38,192 nt of DNA. Source: Oxalobacteraceae bacterium (GTDB lineage Bacteria > Pseudomonadota > Gammaproteobacteria > Burkholderiales > Burkholderiaceae_D). The DNA is taken from the NCBI GenBank assembly GCA_947464955.1, contig CANHZI010000021.1, positions 1-38,192 of the forward strand, written 5' to 3'. Below are positions 6,451 to 14,888 of the stretch, in pieces. The notes below the pieces were generated by a model, which did not search any database, was not told where the DNA came from, and saw only the letters and a list, made by a program, of their open reading frames with translations. The translations under genes were made by a program, and so were the position numbers. Every line of letters starts with the position of its first letter. The stretch's first letter is position 1.

Positions 6451-8769
6451 ATGAAGAAGAAAACCTTAAGTCTGGCTATCGCTTTGAGTTTGTCGGTAGG
6501 AGCGGTCGCTCTCGCTCAAGACAACAAGGAGGCCGCCAGCAAGCCAACTAGCACAAGTGCAAACAAGGCTTGGGCTTACAGCGAATTAAAAGCACCTGAA
6601 GTACCAGCGGTAAAACAAAAAGCTTGGGTTAAAAATCCTATTGATGCTTTTATCTTGGCAAAACTGGAAAATGCCAAAATCAAACCGTCTAAAGAAACCG
6701 ATCGTGGGACTTACATTCGCCGTGCCACGCTAGACGCTTGGGGTTTATTGCCGACGGCTGAAGAAGTGAAAGCCTTCGAGAACGACAAATCTCCGGATGC
6801 TTACGAAAAATTGGTCGATCGTTTGTTGTCCTCTCCGCACTTTGGTGAGCGTCAAGCACGTCGCTGGTTGGATCTGGCGCGCTACGCTGATAGCGCTGGC
6901 TTCCAAAACGATAATACACGTCCTAATAACTATCGTTATCGTGACTATGTCATCAACGCCTTCAATCAAGATAAACCCTTCAATCAATTTGTGCGCGAAC
7001 AAATTGCCGGCGATGAGCTTTACCCAAATAGCCAAGAAGCAAAAATTGCGACTGGTTTCTTAGCTGGATATCCCGACAACAGTAACTCGCGCGATTTAGT
7101 ACAGCGCAAATACCAAATTGCAACCGACATGACAGATCTGGTTGGCGAAACCTTCCTCGCCTCAACCATTGGTTGCGCGCGCTGCCACAACCACAAAGCT
7201 GACAAAGTCAGTCAAAAAGAATACTTCCAGTTGCAAGCCTTCTTCTCCAATACGCAGTTTGACGAACGTGCGCGCCTAGAGAAAGGGACGGAAACTGAAG
7301 CAGACAAAGAATTCGCTAAAACACAAGCAGCCTATAACGAACTAACCAAAGATATCCGCGCCAAACAACGTGCGATTCTCGATACCGTGCGTGCCGAAGG
7401 CCGCAAATATCATAACGAACGCTACTTAACAGATAGCCGCGACTCTATTTTCAAACCTGAAAAAGATTGGACTCCGCTCGATCGCTGGGTCAACTTCCGT
7501 AAAGATGCGGTTGCTACTGAACAGGATATCGTCGCCTACTTAAGAATTTCTGCAGAAGACAAAGGCACTGTCGAATTCAAAGAAGAAAACATCGCCAAAT
7601 ACAAAGAGTACCAAAAACTGACAGCTGAACTGCGTAAGTTCGATAAGTATCGTCCTACTAAGGGTGGTTCTAACTTCTTGACCACGGCTGTTGAAATTGG
7701 ATCAGACCCGATTCCTACCCAAGTTCGCTTCGGTGGTATCCACGAACGTCCATTGGAATCCGTGCAACCTGCGATTCCTGCTTTATGGGCAGGCGATTAC
7801 AAACTTGAGATTACCCCTACGAAAAACGGCATAGGTCGCCGCGCCGCACTCGCCAACTGGTTAGTCAGCGAGAAAAATCCACTAACGGCTCGCGTCTACG
7901 TGAATCGTGTCTGGGCTCAATTGTTTGACAAAGGTATCGTCGGCACGCCACAAGATTTCGGTCGCGCAGGTACAAAACCAACGCATCCTGAACTCATCGA
8001 TTATCTGGCGACCAACTTCGTTAAGAATGGTTGGAGCGTGAAGAAGCTACAACGCGACATTCTGCTCTCCAATGTATATCGTCAGTCATCATCTGAGCGT
8101 CTCGATGTCGTCAAAGCCGACCCAGAAAACAAACTTCTCGCGGTGTATCCACGTAAGCGTTTGGATGCGGAAGAGATTCGCGACTCCTTGTTATACGCCT
8201 CTGGAAAGTTAGAAGACAAAATTGGTGGCCCAGCAGTATTCCCACCAGTCCCTTCGAGCCTGAATGCAGGGAACCAATGGGAAGTGTCGAAAGACGAAGC
8301 GGACCACAATCGTCGCAGCATCTATGTCTTCGTACGCCGTAGTATTCCTTATCCTTTGACACAAGCTTTTGACCCAGCGAATCCGTCTAACCCACATCAC
8401 AAACGTGAAGTGACAACGACACCACTGCAAGCTCTGGCTTTGTTTAATAGTGACATCGTTTCGAATTGGTCACAAGCTTTAGCAGGTCGCATTATCAACG
8501 CAGCAGGCAAAGATGAAAATGCGCAACTCGACCAACTCTACATCACTCTATTTTCTCGCAAACCGAGCAAGGAAGAACGCGATGTCTTGAAGAGCTTCCT
8601 CGACAATCAGGAAAAAGTCATTCAAGAACGTGTTTGGACTGGCAAGTTTGAAGTCGCTGTACCGACAGGCTTGAAACAAGGTACGCGGATTAATCCAGTT
8701 CGCGCCGCGGCGCTGGTGGACCTAGTTCACACAGTGTCGAACTCAAACGACTTTGCTTATCGCTTCTAA
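6451..8769 (+). CDS. Exported DUF1549/DUF1553 protein with a CxxCH site
   Basis: 772 residues with a signal peptide cleaved about after GAVALA (residue 22). The DUF1549 (PSCyt2) half begins WAYSEL-APEVP and contains NPIDAFILAKL, YEKLVDRLLSSPHFGERQARRWLDLARYADS and QIAGDELYP. CARCH at residues 242-246 is a possible heme c site. The DUF1553 (PSD1) half includes RRAALANWLVSEKNPLTARVYVNRVWAQLF and ends with TTPLQALALFNSD. The N-terminal cytochrome domain (PSCyt1) common in planctomycete relatives is absent. The family is almost always paired with DUF1501, as here; the activity is not established. GGGAG precedes the ATG. It is the first gene of the exported cluster reaching to 14831. Confidence 0.9.
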   Translation: MKKKTLSLAIALSLSVGAVALAQDNKEAASKPTSTSANKAWAYSELKAPEVPAVKQKAWVKNPIDAFILAKLENAKIKPSKETDRGTYIRRATLDAWGLLPTAEEVKAFENDKSPDAYEKLVDRLLSSPHFGERQARRWLDLARYADSAGFQNDNTRPNNYRYRDYVINAFNQDKPFNQFVREQIAGDELYPNSQEAKIATGFLAGYPDNSNSRDLVQRKYQIATDMTDLVGETFLASTIGCARCHNHKADKVSQKEYFQLQAFFSNTQFDERARLEKGTETEADKEFAKTQAAYNELTKDIRAKQRAILDTVRAEGRKYHNERYLTDSRDSIFKPEKDWTPLDRWVNFRKDAVATEQDIVAYLRISAEDKGTVEFKEENIAKYKEYQKLTAELRKFDKYRPTKGGSNFLTTAVEIGSDPIPTQVRFGGIHERPLESVQPAIPALWAGDYKLEITPTKNGIGRRAALANWLVSEKNPLTARVYVNRVWAQLFDKGIVGTPQDFGRAGTKPTHPELIDYLATNFVKNGWSVKKLQRDILLSNVYRQSSSERLDVVKADPENKLLAVYPRKRLDAEEIRDSLLYASGKLEDKIGGPAVFPPVPSSLNAGNQWEVSKDEADHNRRSIYVFVRRSIPYPLTQAFDPANPSNPHHKREVTTTPLQALALFNSDIVSNWSQALAGRIINAAGKDENAQLDQLYITLFSRKPSKEERDVLKSFLDNQEKVIQERVWTGKFEVAVPTGLKQGTRINPVRAAALVDLVHTVSNSNDFAYRF

Positions 8770-8790
8770 TCGAAAATATCAATGATGCAC

Positions 8791-8833
8791 GCACTGATGG
8801 ACGCAAAGATGGACGCAACTAAAGCATCAGTGC
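8791..8833. repeat. Long-range hairpin with an internal tandem repeat between two cluster genes
   Basis: GCACTGATG (8791-8799) and CATCAGTGC (8825-8833) are perfect inverted arms. Between and overlapping them, GATGGACGCAA occurs at 8796-8806 and again at 8808-8818. No T run follows, so it is not a terminator; it could be an mRNA processing or stability element between the DUF1549 and DUF1501 genes. Confidence 0.4.
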
Positions 8834-8884
8834 AAACGAAATTCTAAGATCAACTTTTTACTCTACTTTTTGAAAGACTTTGCT

Positions 8885-10336
8885 ATGAGTACCAATGCAC
8901 GTCGTGACTTTCTATTGAAATCTGGCCTCGGTTTAAGTGGCGCTGCCATCACGGGTTTAGTTCCAGGTCTGGGCTTAAACGCCGCAACTGCCGCTGAATT
9001 GATCGATCCACTCGCACCAAAATCATCGCACTTTCCAGCCAAGATCAAATCCGTGATTTGGCTCCATCAAAACGGTGCGCCAAGTACCCTCGATCTGTAT
9101 GACTACAAACCAGAATTGATTCGTTTGGCAGGCCAAGAAGTACCGGCTTCCTTCTTGAAAGGCATCAAAACCAGTACCCAAGGTGGCGTCGGTAAATTAT
9201 TCGCCTCTAACCGCACTTGGAAACAGCATGGTGAAAGCGGTGCATGGTTCTCTGATTTGGTCCCAAATATCGCCAAGCATGCCGATAAAATGACCTTTAT
9301 TAAATCCAGTGTGACCGTCGGTGCTACCCATGATATTTCTATTCTCAAATTGAATACGGGTGATTTGAGCCCTGGTCGCCCATCTTTAGGCGCTTGGATT
9401 AGCTATGCTTTAGGTTCCGCCAACCCAGATTTGCCACCGTATGTTGTGCTGTATAGCGGCGATCGCGAACCAACAGCTGGCGGCGTGAACTGGTCTTCCG
9501 GTTTCTTACCTGCGGTTTATCAAGGCACGGCTTTCCGTCCTGGCAATTCACCGATTTTGTATTTGGATCGCCCTGAGGTAAGAACTGCTAACCAACAACG
9601 TAGTTCTCTTGATTTGCTCAACCGTTTGAACAAGCTAGGCGCAGAGAAATATCCTAACGACACCGAGCTCAAAGCACGTTTGCGTTCCTATGAATTAGCG
9701 GATCGTATGCAGGTAGCAGCACCGGAAGCAGTCGATCTCAGCAAAGAGTCTGAATCAACCCGCAAAGCCTACGGTCTCGATGAAGAAATTACCTCTGGCT
9801 ATGGCACCACACTGTTACGCGCTCGTCGCTTGGTGGAGCGTGGTGTGCGTTTTGTCCACGTCGTCACCGGCGTACCATCGGGCCAAACAGATGTGACCGG
9901 ACAAAACGTCTGGGATGCCCATGACAACTTAGAGAAAAATCACGGCGTCATGGCCAAAGCTGTCGACAAACCTATCGGTGCCTTGTTGGAAGACCTGAAA
10001 CAACGTGGATTGCTCGATACGACCTTAGTTGTTTGGACTTCCGAATTTGCCCGCACTTCGTACGGACAAAGTGGAAACGGTCGTGATCACAATCCATGGG
10101 GCTACACGCAATGGATGGCCGGTGGCGGTTTAAAAGCCGGCTTCACCTATGGCGAAACCGATGCCATTGGTTTGCAAGTGGCCGACAAAGAAAAAGCGGT
10201 CGACACCTACGATTTGCACGCCACGATTTTGCAATTGATGGGCTTAGATCATTTGAAAACCACGTTCCTGAACAATGGCCGTTCAGAACGTCCAACCGTC
10301 GTCTACGGCAAGGTCGTGAAAGACATCTTGGCGTAA
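8885..10336 (+). CDS. Tat-exported DUF1501 protein
   Basis: 483 residues. The N-terminus NARRDFLLKSGLGLSGAAI is a twin-arginine signal, so the protein is probably exported folded, perhaps with metal bound. Family motifs are VIWLHQNGAPSTLDLYDYKPEL near residues 50-75, VVWTSEFART and GRDHNPWGYTQWMAGGGLKAG near residues 390-420, and DLHATILQLMGLDH at the end. DUF1501 belongs to the alkaline phosphatase/sulfatase superfamily, so hydrolysis of a phosphate or sulfate ester is possible, but no activity is proven. I chose the ATG at 8885 because it starts directly before the Tat motif; the upstream in-frame TTG at 8870 is poorer. It partners the preceding DUF1549/DUF1553 protein. Confidence 0.9.
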   Translation: MSTNARRDFLLKSGLGLSGAAITGLVPGLGLNAATAAELIDPLAPKSSHFPAKIKSVIWLHQNGAPSTLDLYDYKPELIRLAGQEVPASFLKGIKTSTQGGVGKLFASNRTWKQHGESGAWFSDLVPNIAKHADKMTFIKSSVTVGATHDISILKLNTGDLSPGRPSLGAWISYALGSANPDLPPYVVLYSGDREPTAGGVNWSSGFLPAVYQGTAFRPGNSPILYLDRPEVRTANQQRSSLDLLNRLNKLGAEKYPNDTELKARLRSYELADRMQVAAPEAVDLSKESESTRKAYGLDEEITSGYGTTLLRARRLVERGVRFVHVVTGVPSGQTDVTGQNVWDAHDNLEKNHGVMAKAVDKPIGALLEDLKQRGLLDTTLVVWTSEFARTSYGQSGNGRDHNPWGYTQWMAGGGLKAGFTYGETDAIGLQVADKEKAVDTYDLHATILQLMGLDHLKTTFLNNGRSERPTVVYGKVVKDILA

Positions 10337-10354
10337 CTTTTGCCTCACCCAGCT

Positions 10355-10390
10355 AAAGTAGGTCGAGGTGCTCGACCTACTTTGTTTTTT
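10355..10390 (+). terminator. Strong terminator hairpin just before the cytochrome c'-like gene
   Basis: AAAGTAGGTCGAG (10355-10367) and CTCGACCTACTTT (10371-10383) form a perfect 13-bp stem with a 3-base loop, followed by GTTTTTT. It ends only ten bases before the ATG at 10401. The cytochrome gene therefore has no room for its own promoter after the hairpin and must rely on read-through or RNA processing. Confidence 0.8.
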
Positions 10391-10400
10391 GAAGAATTGT

Positions 10401-10781
10401 ATGCGTAAAGTTTTACTGATTTGTTTTTTAGTTGCGAGTTCCATCACCGGTCTTTGTTTTGCCGACGGCGACTTAGACATGGATTTAATGCAGAACATCG
10501 AAGACCTTAACAAGAGCTTGTCCTCAAATTTATCTCTGAAAGATGCCAAAGGCTCGACAGCAGATGCCAAAGAATTAAATCGCTTATTCATCACGGTTGA
10601 AGAGCATTTCGTCAAGCGCGGTGATGCGCAAAATGCGGTAGATCTCTCGAAGAAGAGCAAAGACCTGACGGTAGAAATCATCAATGCCGTCAGTGCCAAT
10701 AAGTTTGATGCGGCTACCGATGCGGCGACCAACTTGTCGCGCACCTGCCGTACCTGCCATACCTTCTACAAAAAGGAATAG
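10401..10781 (+). CDS. Cytochrome c'-like protein
   Basis: 126 residues with a signal peptide ending about at GLCFA. The mature protein is mostly helical, and its heme-binding CRTCH lies seven residues from the C-terminus (SRTCRTCHTFYKKE), the layout of the cytochrome c'/c556 family. Such proteins sit in the periplasm and carry electrons or bind small gases. A start at 10368 would put the signal peptide behind an odd extension inside the terminator stem, so the ATG at 10401 is preferred. Only two bases separate its stop from the diheme cytochrome gene, so the two are co-translated. Confidence 0.85.
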   Translation: MRKVLLICFLVASSITGLCFADGDLDMDLMQNIEDLNKSLSSNLSLKDAKGSTADAKELNRLFITVEEHFVKRGDAQNAVDLSKKSKDLTVEIINAVSANKFDAATDAATNLSRTCRTCHTFYKKE

Positions 10782-10783
10782 GT

Positions 10784-11524
10784 ATGCGCCTGCTCGGACT
10801 CACGCTCATCTCGCTCATGCTTAGTGGCATCACACTGAGCGCGCTACCGGCTTTTGCGCAAAAAACGAAATCGACAAACAAAAAAAATATAGCTAGCAAC
10901 AGTAACGCTACTCTGCCTTTAGGTGATTCACAAAGAGGCCAAAGCAAAGCTGAGAACGAACGTTGTATGGAATGTCATGGTGTCGATGGTCAAGGCCATG
11001 GACATGTCGATGGCGCGGGAAAAATCGTTAAGTTCGCCAAACTGGCAGGACAAGACTTTCACTATTTGTTCAAACAAATTCGAGATTTTCGTGAAGGAAA
11101 ACGTAAAGACGATTTTATGCAAATGATGGCCAAAAGCGTCGATGACCAAGACATGGCAGACATACTCGCCTATTTTTCAGCGCAAAAACCCATGGAAGCA
11201 GACCGTTCCGATGCAGTCACTGTGTCCAAGCATGCCCAAGCCCTGTATCTGCAAGGTGATCCGCAAAGGCAAATCCTCGCTTGCGCAAGTTGCCACGGTG
11301 AAGACGCGCGAGGGATTGCAGAGACCGTTCCCGGCGCTAAAACCAAGACCAGCCTGGGTCCGCGTTTGGCAGGCCAAGAGTGGCGTTACTTACAGAAGCA
11401 GTTACTCGATTGGCGCAGTGGCCAACGAAAAAATCAGAGCGATGGCGTCATGAATCTGGTGACGCGTCAACTGAGCGACCAAGAAATCGATCAGCTTGCG
11501 AGTTATCTTGCGGCGCAACCTTAA
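10784..11524 (+). CDS. Diheme c-type cytochrome (cytochrome c4-like)
   Basis: 246 residues with a signal peptide ending at LPAFA. Two similar halves each carry one heme site, CMECH at residues 61-65 and CASCH at 167-171. Each half also has a repeated L-AGQ-(F/W)-YL-KQ-(R/L)-D(F/W)R-G-R segment, as in cytochrome c4 and related periplasmic electron carriers that donate to terminal oxidases. The first half has a charged Lys/Asn linker before the heme. It starts two bases after the cytochrome c'-like gene. It probably takes electrons from an enzyme of this cluster; which one is not known. Confidence 0.9.
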   Translation: MRLLGLTLISLMLSGITLSALPAFAQKTKSTNKKNIASNSNATLPLGDSQRGQSKAENERCMECHGVDGQGHGHVDGAGKIVKFAKLAGQDFHYLFKQIRDFREGKRKDDFMQMMAKSVDDQDMADILAYFSAQKPMEADRSDAVTVSKHAQALYLQGDPQRQILACASCHGEDARGIAETVPGAKTKTSLGPRLAGQEWRYLQKQLLDWRSGQRKNQSDGVMNLVTRQLSDQEIDQLASYLAAQP

Positions 11525-11599
11525 TGCTCACAGCTAGAACAAACTCATGATGTAAGGCTTTACACGATATTTATCCCTTTTTTATTCAGGAACCCAACA

Positions 11600-12205
11600 A
11601 TGAAAAAAATACTCTCACTTGCTTTCATCTCTGGCTTTAGCCTGATGTTGGCTCACTCTAGCCTTGCTGCCCTGAAGGAAGGTCAGGCTGCCCCCGACTT
11701 TACAACACAAGCCTCTTTCTCAGGTAAAGCCTTCCAATATTCTCTCAAGGAGCAGCTCAAAAAAGGCCCTGTCGTTGTTTACTTCTATCCATCAGCCTAT
11801 ACCAATGGTTGCAATATCCAAGCGCATTCTTTCGCGGAAAATGCCGACAAATTTGCTGCCGCAGGCGCGAGCATTGTTGGTGTGTCACTGGACAGTATAC
11901 AAAGGCTGAATGAATTTTCTGCTGACCCTGAATTCTGCGCGGGCAAGATTACGGTGGCATCTGACGCTGATGGAAAAATCGCGAAAGCGTATGAATTGAG
12001 CGTCAGAGAAGCTGTCAGTGGCCGTAAAGACACACGGGGCAAAGACATCGATCATGGCTTCGCTGAACGCACAACCTTCATCGTGACACCAGATGGCAAG
12101 ATCAATGCGACTGTCGGTGGCGTTTCGCCCTACGAAAACGTAGAAAAAACCTTGGCCCTGATCCAAAAGTTAGCTGCCGAAAGAACTACGAAAACAAAAT
12201 CTTAA
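11600..12205 (+). CDS. Exported peroxiredoxin (PrxQ/BCP-like)
   Basis: 201 residues with a signal peptide ending about at SSLAA. The thioredoxin-fold core starts KEGQAAPDFTTQ. The active site YPSAYTNGC fits the peroxiredoxin pattern PxxxTxxC and gives the peroxidatic Cys near residue 71. A second Cys in DPEFCAGKI is a possible resolving residue. Export is unusual for the BCP/PrxQ group and suggests peroxide is made in the periplasm by a neighbouring enzyme or by cytochrome chemistry. The ribosome-binding site is AGGA. SMP-30 follows after 17 bases. Confidence 0.85.
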   Translation: MKKILSLAFISGFSLMLAHSSLAALKEGQAAPDFTTQASFSGKAFQYSLKEQLKKGPVVVYFYPSAYTNGCNIQAHSFAENADKFAAAGASIVGVSLDSIQRLNEFSADPEFCAGKITVASDADGKIAKAYELSVREAVSGRKDTRGKDIDHGFAERTTFIVTPDGKINATVGGVSPYENVEKTLALIQKLAAERTTKTKS

Positions 12206-12222
12206 AATAACTGGGAATCATT

Positions 12223-13194
12223 ATGCGTATTCGACAATTTCAACGCCGCTTAGCACTCGCGATGAGCCTGGCAGCGATTGCTAGCCAGAGCTCCACTGCG
12301 TGGGCCCAAGAAGTCGCCACCAATATTGAAGGCGTGGTCAAAGCAGGCACTAAAATAGAACTCATCAAAGAAGGATTTAAAGGCACGGAAGGTCCCCTGC
12401 GCCTCAACGACGGTTCTTTGATTTTTACTGAAACTCAAGATAACCGCATTACTCGCATCGCAGAAGACGGCAGTATTAGCAGCTTCCTCAGCGACTCAAA
12501 TGGCTCGAATGGTTTAGGTTTGGGCGTCAATGGTGAGATTTATGCAGTACAGGTACTCGACACCAAGGTTGGCATCGTCTACCCACCTGAACGCGCAAAA
12601 ACGCTGGCGTATGAATTTGAGGGCTTGAAGTTTGGCCGCCCCAATGACTTGGTGTTAAGCAGTAAAGGGGTTGTGTATTTCACCGATTCAGGCGTGAATG
12701 GGCCGCCAAAGGCCGACGCTCCAGCCGTTGCCAAACCAGCTGTATATCGCATCGATACTCAAGCGCAGTTGACACGACTATTGTCTGATATCGAACGTCC
12801 AAACGGCATTCAACTTAGCCCTGATGAAAAAACACTCTATGTCGCTAACACATTGGGTGAATACGTCTTGGCTTACGAAATTAAATCCGATGGCAGCCTC
12901 GGCCCCCGTCAAAACTTCGCACGCTTGCAAGGCTGGCGCAAAACTGAGAATGGCTACTCGAGCGGCGCGGATGGATTAGCCGTTGATGCTGCGGGTCGCT
13001 TATTTGTGGCCACTAGTGCTGGGGTCGAAGTATTTAGTCCACATGGTGCGCCTCAAGGCATTATTAATGTCCCGAAAAATCCACAAAATATTGCGTTCGC
13101 GGGTAAGAATAAAGATATATTGTATGTCGTTGGTCGAGGTGCGGTGTATCGCATTCAGACTTTGACAACGGGCTTCACCGGTCGGGCGAAATAG
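12223..13194 (+). CDS. Exported SMP-30/gluconolactonase-family protein
   Basis: 323 residues with a signal peptide ending at TAWAQ. The six-bladed beta-propeller pattern is clear. Metal-ligand positions of the SMP-30/gluconolactonase/LRE family are present: Glu in GTEGPL, Asn in GRPNDLVL, a second Asn in RPNGIQLSPD and Asp in GADGLAVD. The family opens lactones using one divalent metal, and here it would act in the periplasm. The Tat-exported dienelactone hydrolase downstream is a second possible lactone or ester hydrolase, so a cyclic ester intermediate is conceivable. The substrate is unknown. Confidence 0.88.
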   Translation: MRIRQFQRRLALAMSLAAIASQSSTAWAQEVATNIEGVVKAGTKIELIKEGFKGTEGPLRLNDGSLIFTETQDNRITRIAEDGSISSFLSDSNGSNGLGLGVNGEIYAVQVLDTKVGIVYPPERAKTLAYEFEGLKFGRPNDLVLSSKGVVYFTDSGVNGPPKADAPAVAKPAVYRIDTQAQLTRLLSDIERPNGIQLSPDEKTLYVANTLGEYVLAYEIKSDGSLGPRQNFARLQGWRKTENGYSSGADGLAVDAAGRLFVATSAGVEVFSPHGAPQGIINVPKNPQNIAFAGKNKDILYVVGRGAVYRIQTLTTGFTGRAK

Positions 13195-13302
13195 TATGCC
13201 GGCTGATGTAAACCTCCGCTGTCCGAGCTTGTATCTCGCCTTACCTACACAACCAAGCTTGAAGAACGATTTACATCAATCCCATTTCCAAGGAGCTTTA
13301 GA

Positions 13303-14205
13303 ATGACACAGCAATTTCCAGAAAAAAGCGCAAAAGACTTTCATCCAGATGTCCTCAAATTGTTCGATCAATATGTTCATGGTGCCATTGACCGTCGCGG
13401 CTTCTTGAGCAAGGCGGCAGTCTATAGTGCTGGCGCGGTAACGGCCGAAGGCCTACTGCAAGCCTTAAGCCCAAACTTCGCCATGGCTCAGCAAGTCAAG
13501 CCAAATGACAATCGTATTCAAGTAAGTTATGTGGAATATCCCTCACCGAATGGCTACGGGAAATTGCGCGGTTACTTAGTCAAGCCCGCAAATGCAAAAG
13601 GCAAGCTACCCACCGTCTTGGTCGTGCATGAAAACCGTGGTTTGAATCCGCATATCGAAGATATCGCGCGCCGACTTGCACTCGATAACTTCATCGCTTT
13701 CGCTCCCGATGCCTTGTTCCCTTTGGGTGGTTACCCTGGCGACGAAGACAAAGCCCGCGAATTGTTCCCGAAACTGGATCAAACAAAAACGCGTGAAGAT
13801 TTTCTAGCCGCAGCAGCGGTATTGAAAAACATCGAAGGCGGCAATGGCAAACTCGGGGTAGTCGGTTTCTGCTACGGCGGCTCGATTGCCAATTTTCTTG
13901 CGACCAAACTACCTGATCTGCTAGCGGCGGTACCGTTCTATGGCGGCGGCCCAAATCTGGACGACGTCACCAAGATCAAAGCGCAAGTGTTGGTACACCA
14001 TGCAGGCAAAGACGAACGCCTGCTTGCTGCTTGGCCGAAATATGAAGAAGCGCTCAAAGCAGCAGGCATTAAGTATGAAGGCTATGTCTATCCAGGTGTA
14101 GAACATGGCTTCAACAATGACACCACACCTCGCTTCGACGCCGCTGCGGCACAGTTGGCATGGAGCAGAACCATAGATTTATTTAACAAGACCTTACGAA
14201 GTTAA
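13303..14205 (+). CDS. Tat-exported dienelactone hydrolase-family protein
   Basis: 300 residues. About 30 N-terminal residues precede a twin-arginine motif (IDRRGFLSKA, residues 29-38) and a hydrophobic stretch ending FAMAQQ. The alpha/beta-hydrolase part has the DLH triad: Cys in VVGFCYGGS, Asp in GKDERLL and His in GVEHGFNND. The family hydrolyses dienelactones and related esters, but substrates are broad and exported forms are not well characterised. AAGGAG precedes the ATG. The 108-base gap to the SMP-30 gene holds TGATGTAAA/TTTACATCA arms far apart and no clear promoter. Confidence 0.88.
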   Translation: MTQQFPEKSAKDFHPDVLKLFDQYVHGAIDRRGFLSKAAVYSAGAVTAEGLLQALSPNFAMAQQVKPNDNRIQVSYVEYPSPNGYGKLRGYLVKPANAKGKLPTVLVVHENRGLNPHIEDIARRLALDNFIAFAPDALFPLGGYPGDEDKARELFPKLDQTKTREDFLAAAAVLKNIEGGNGKLGVVGFCYGGSIANFLATKLPDLLAAVPFYGGGPNLDDVTKIKAQVLVHHAGKDERLLAAWPKYEEALKAAGIKYEGYVYPGVEHGFNNDTTPRFDAAAAQLAWSRTIDLFNKTLRS

Positions 14206-14303
14206 TCCTGAATTGGAAGGAGTGAGCTAAGGCCATGTTTTGGCATGGGTACTGAATTCACTGCTCCCTGTTACAGGCAAAGGTCTCTTTTTTTGGCAGG
14301 TAC

Positions 14304-14337
14304 ACTGTCAGCGCAATCGGCACTGACAGTTTTTTTT
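14304..14337 (+). terminator. Terminator hairpin just before the cytochrome c' gene
   Basis: ACTGTCAG (14304-14311) and CTGACAGT (14323-14330) form an 8-bp stem followed by eight T. The hairpin ends about 20 bases before the ATG at 14358, with the ribosome-binding site GAGGAG in between. There is no room for a promoter after it, so cytochrome c' expression needs read-through, anti-termination or processing. Confidence 0.8.
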
Positions 14338-14357
14338 CAGCAAATAGAGGAGAACTC

Positions 14358-14831
14358 ATGCAAGTTAGCAAAAAACTCATTGCATCACTGACGACTGTGG
14401 CGATCTTATCGTCATCTGCAGTGGCGATCGCACAAACGGGCCCTAAACCTGAACAACTGATTAAATGGCGCCAATCTGCGTTTCAAGTCATCGCTTGGAA
14501 TAATGGTCGCATTAAGGGGAATGTTGAAGGTAACTACAACAAAGAGGAAGTAGTCAAAGCAGCAAACACCATTGCTGCCATTGCAAACTCTGGTTTAGGT
14601 TCTTTGTTCGCACCAGGAAGTGATAAAGGTAAAGGCTGGCACGACACCAGTACCAAGCCTGAAGCTTTCAGTGACAAACGTTTCGGCGAACTCGCTGGCA
14701 ATTTCGTAAAGGAAGCGAATGAGTTAGCCAAGGTGGCCAACAATGGCGACCAAGCAGCCGTGAAGGCGCAATTTGGTGCCTTGGGCAAAACTTGCAAAGC
14801 TTGTCATGACGACTTTAAAACAAAAGACTAA
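14358..14831 (+). CDS. Cytochrome c'
   Basis: 157 residues with a signal peptide ending about at AVAIAQ. The mature part begins KPEQLIKWRQSAFQVIAWN, the usual first helix of cytochrome c', and ends with the heme site CKACHDDF near the C-terminus. The protein is a periplasmic four-helix bundle with one heme c, associated with electron transfer or NO binding. It is the last gene of the exported cluster, followed by a terminator at 14848-14888. A good GAGGAG ribosome-binding site follows the terminator-like hairpin at 14304-14337. Confidence 0.92.
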   Translation: MQVSKKLIASLTTVAILSSSAVAIAQTGPKPEQLIKWRQSAFQVIAWNNGRIKGNVEGNYNKEEVVKAANTIAAIANSGLGSLFAPGSDKGKGWHDTSTKPEAFSDKRFGELAGNFVKEANELAKVANNGDQAAVKAQFGALGKTCKACHDDFKTKD

Positions 14832-14847
14832 TTGCTAACACATTGGC

Positions 14848-14888
14848 TACTGCTAGTACTCGTACGGAGACTAGCGGTAGTTTATTCC
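14848..14888 (+). terminator. Terminator ending the exported-enzyme cluster
   Basis: CTACTGCTAGT (14848-14858) and ACTAGCGGTAG (14870-14880) pair over 11 positions with one G-U pair, followed by TTTATTCCTT. It lies 17 bases past the cytochrome c' stop. Confidence 0.65.

Noticed and set aside
13204-13277. TGATGTAAA and TTTACATCA arms between the SMP-30 and dienelactone hydrolase genes
   Set aside because: The arms are more than 50 bases apart and short; chance is a sufficient explanation.
14240-14257. Possible sigma-54 site TTGGCATGGGTACTGAAT upstream of cytochrome c'
   Set aside because: The -24 half is good but the invariant GC of the -12 half is GA. If real, its leader would contain the hairpin at 14304-14337, so it is worth keeping in mind.
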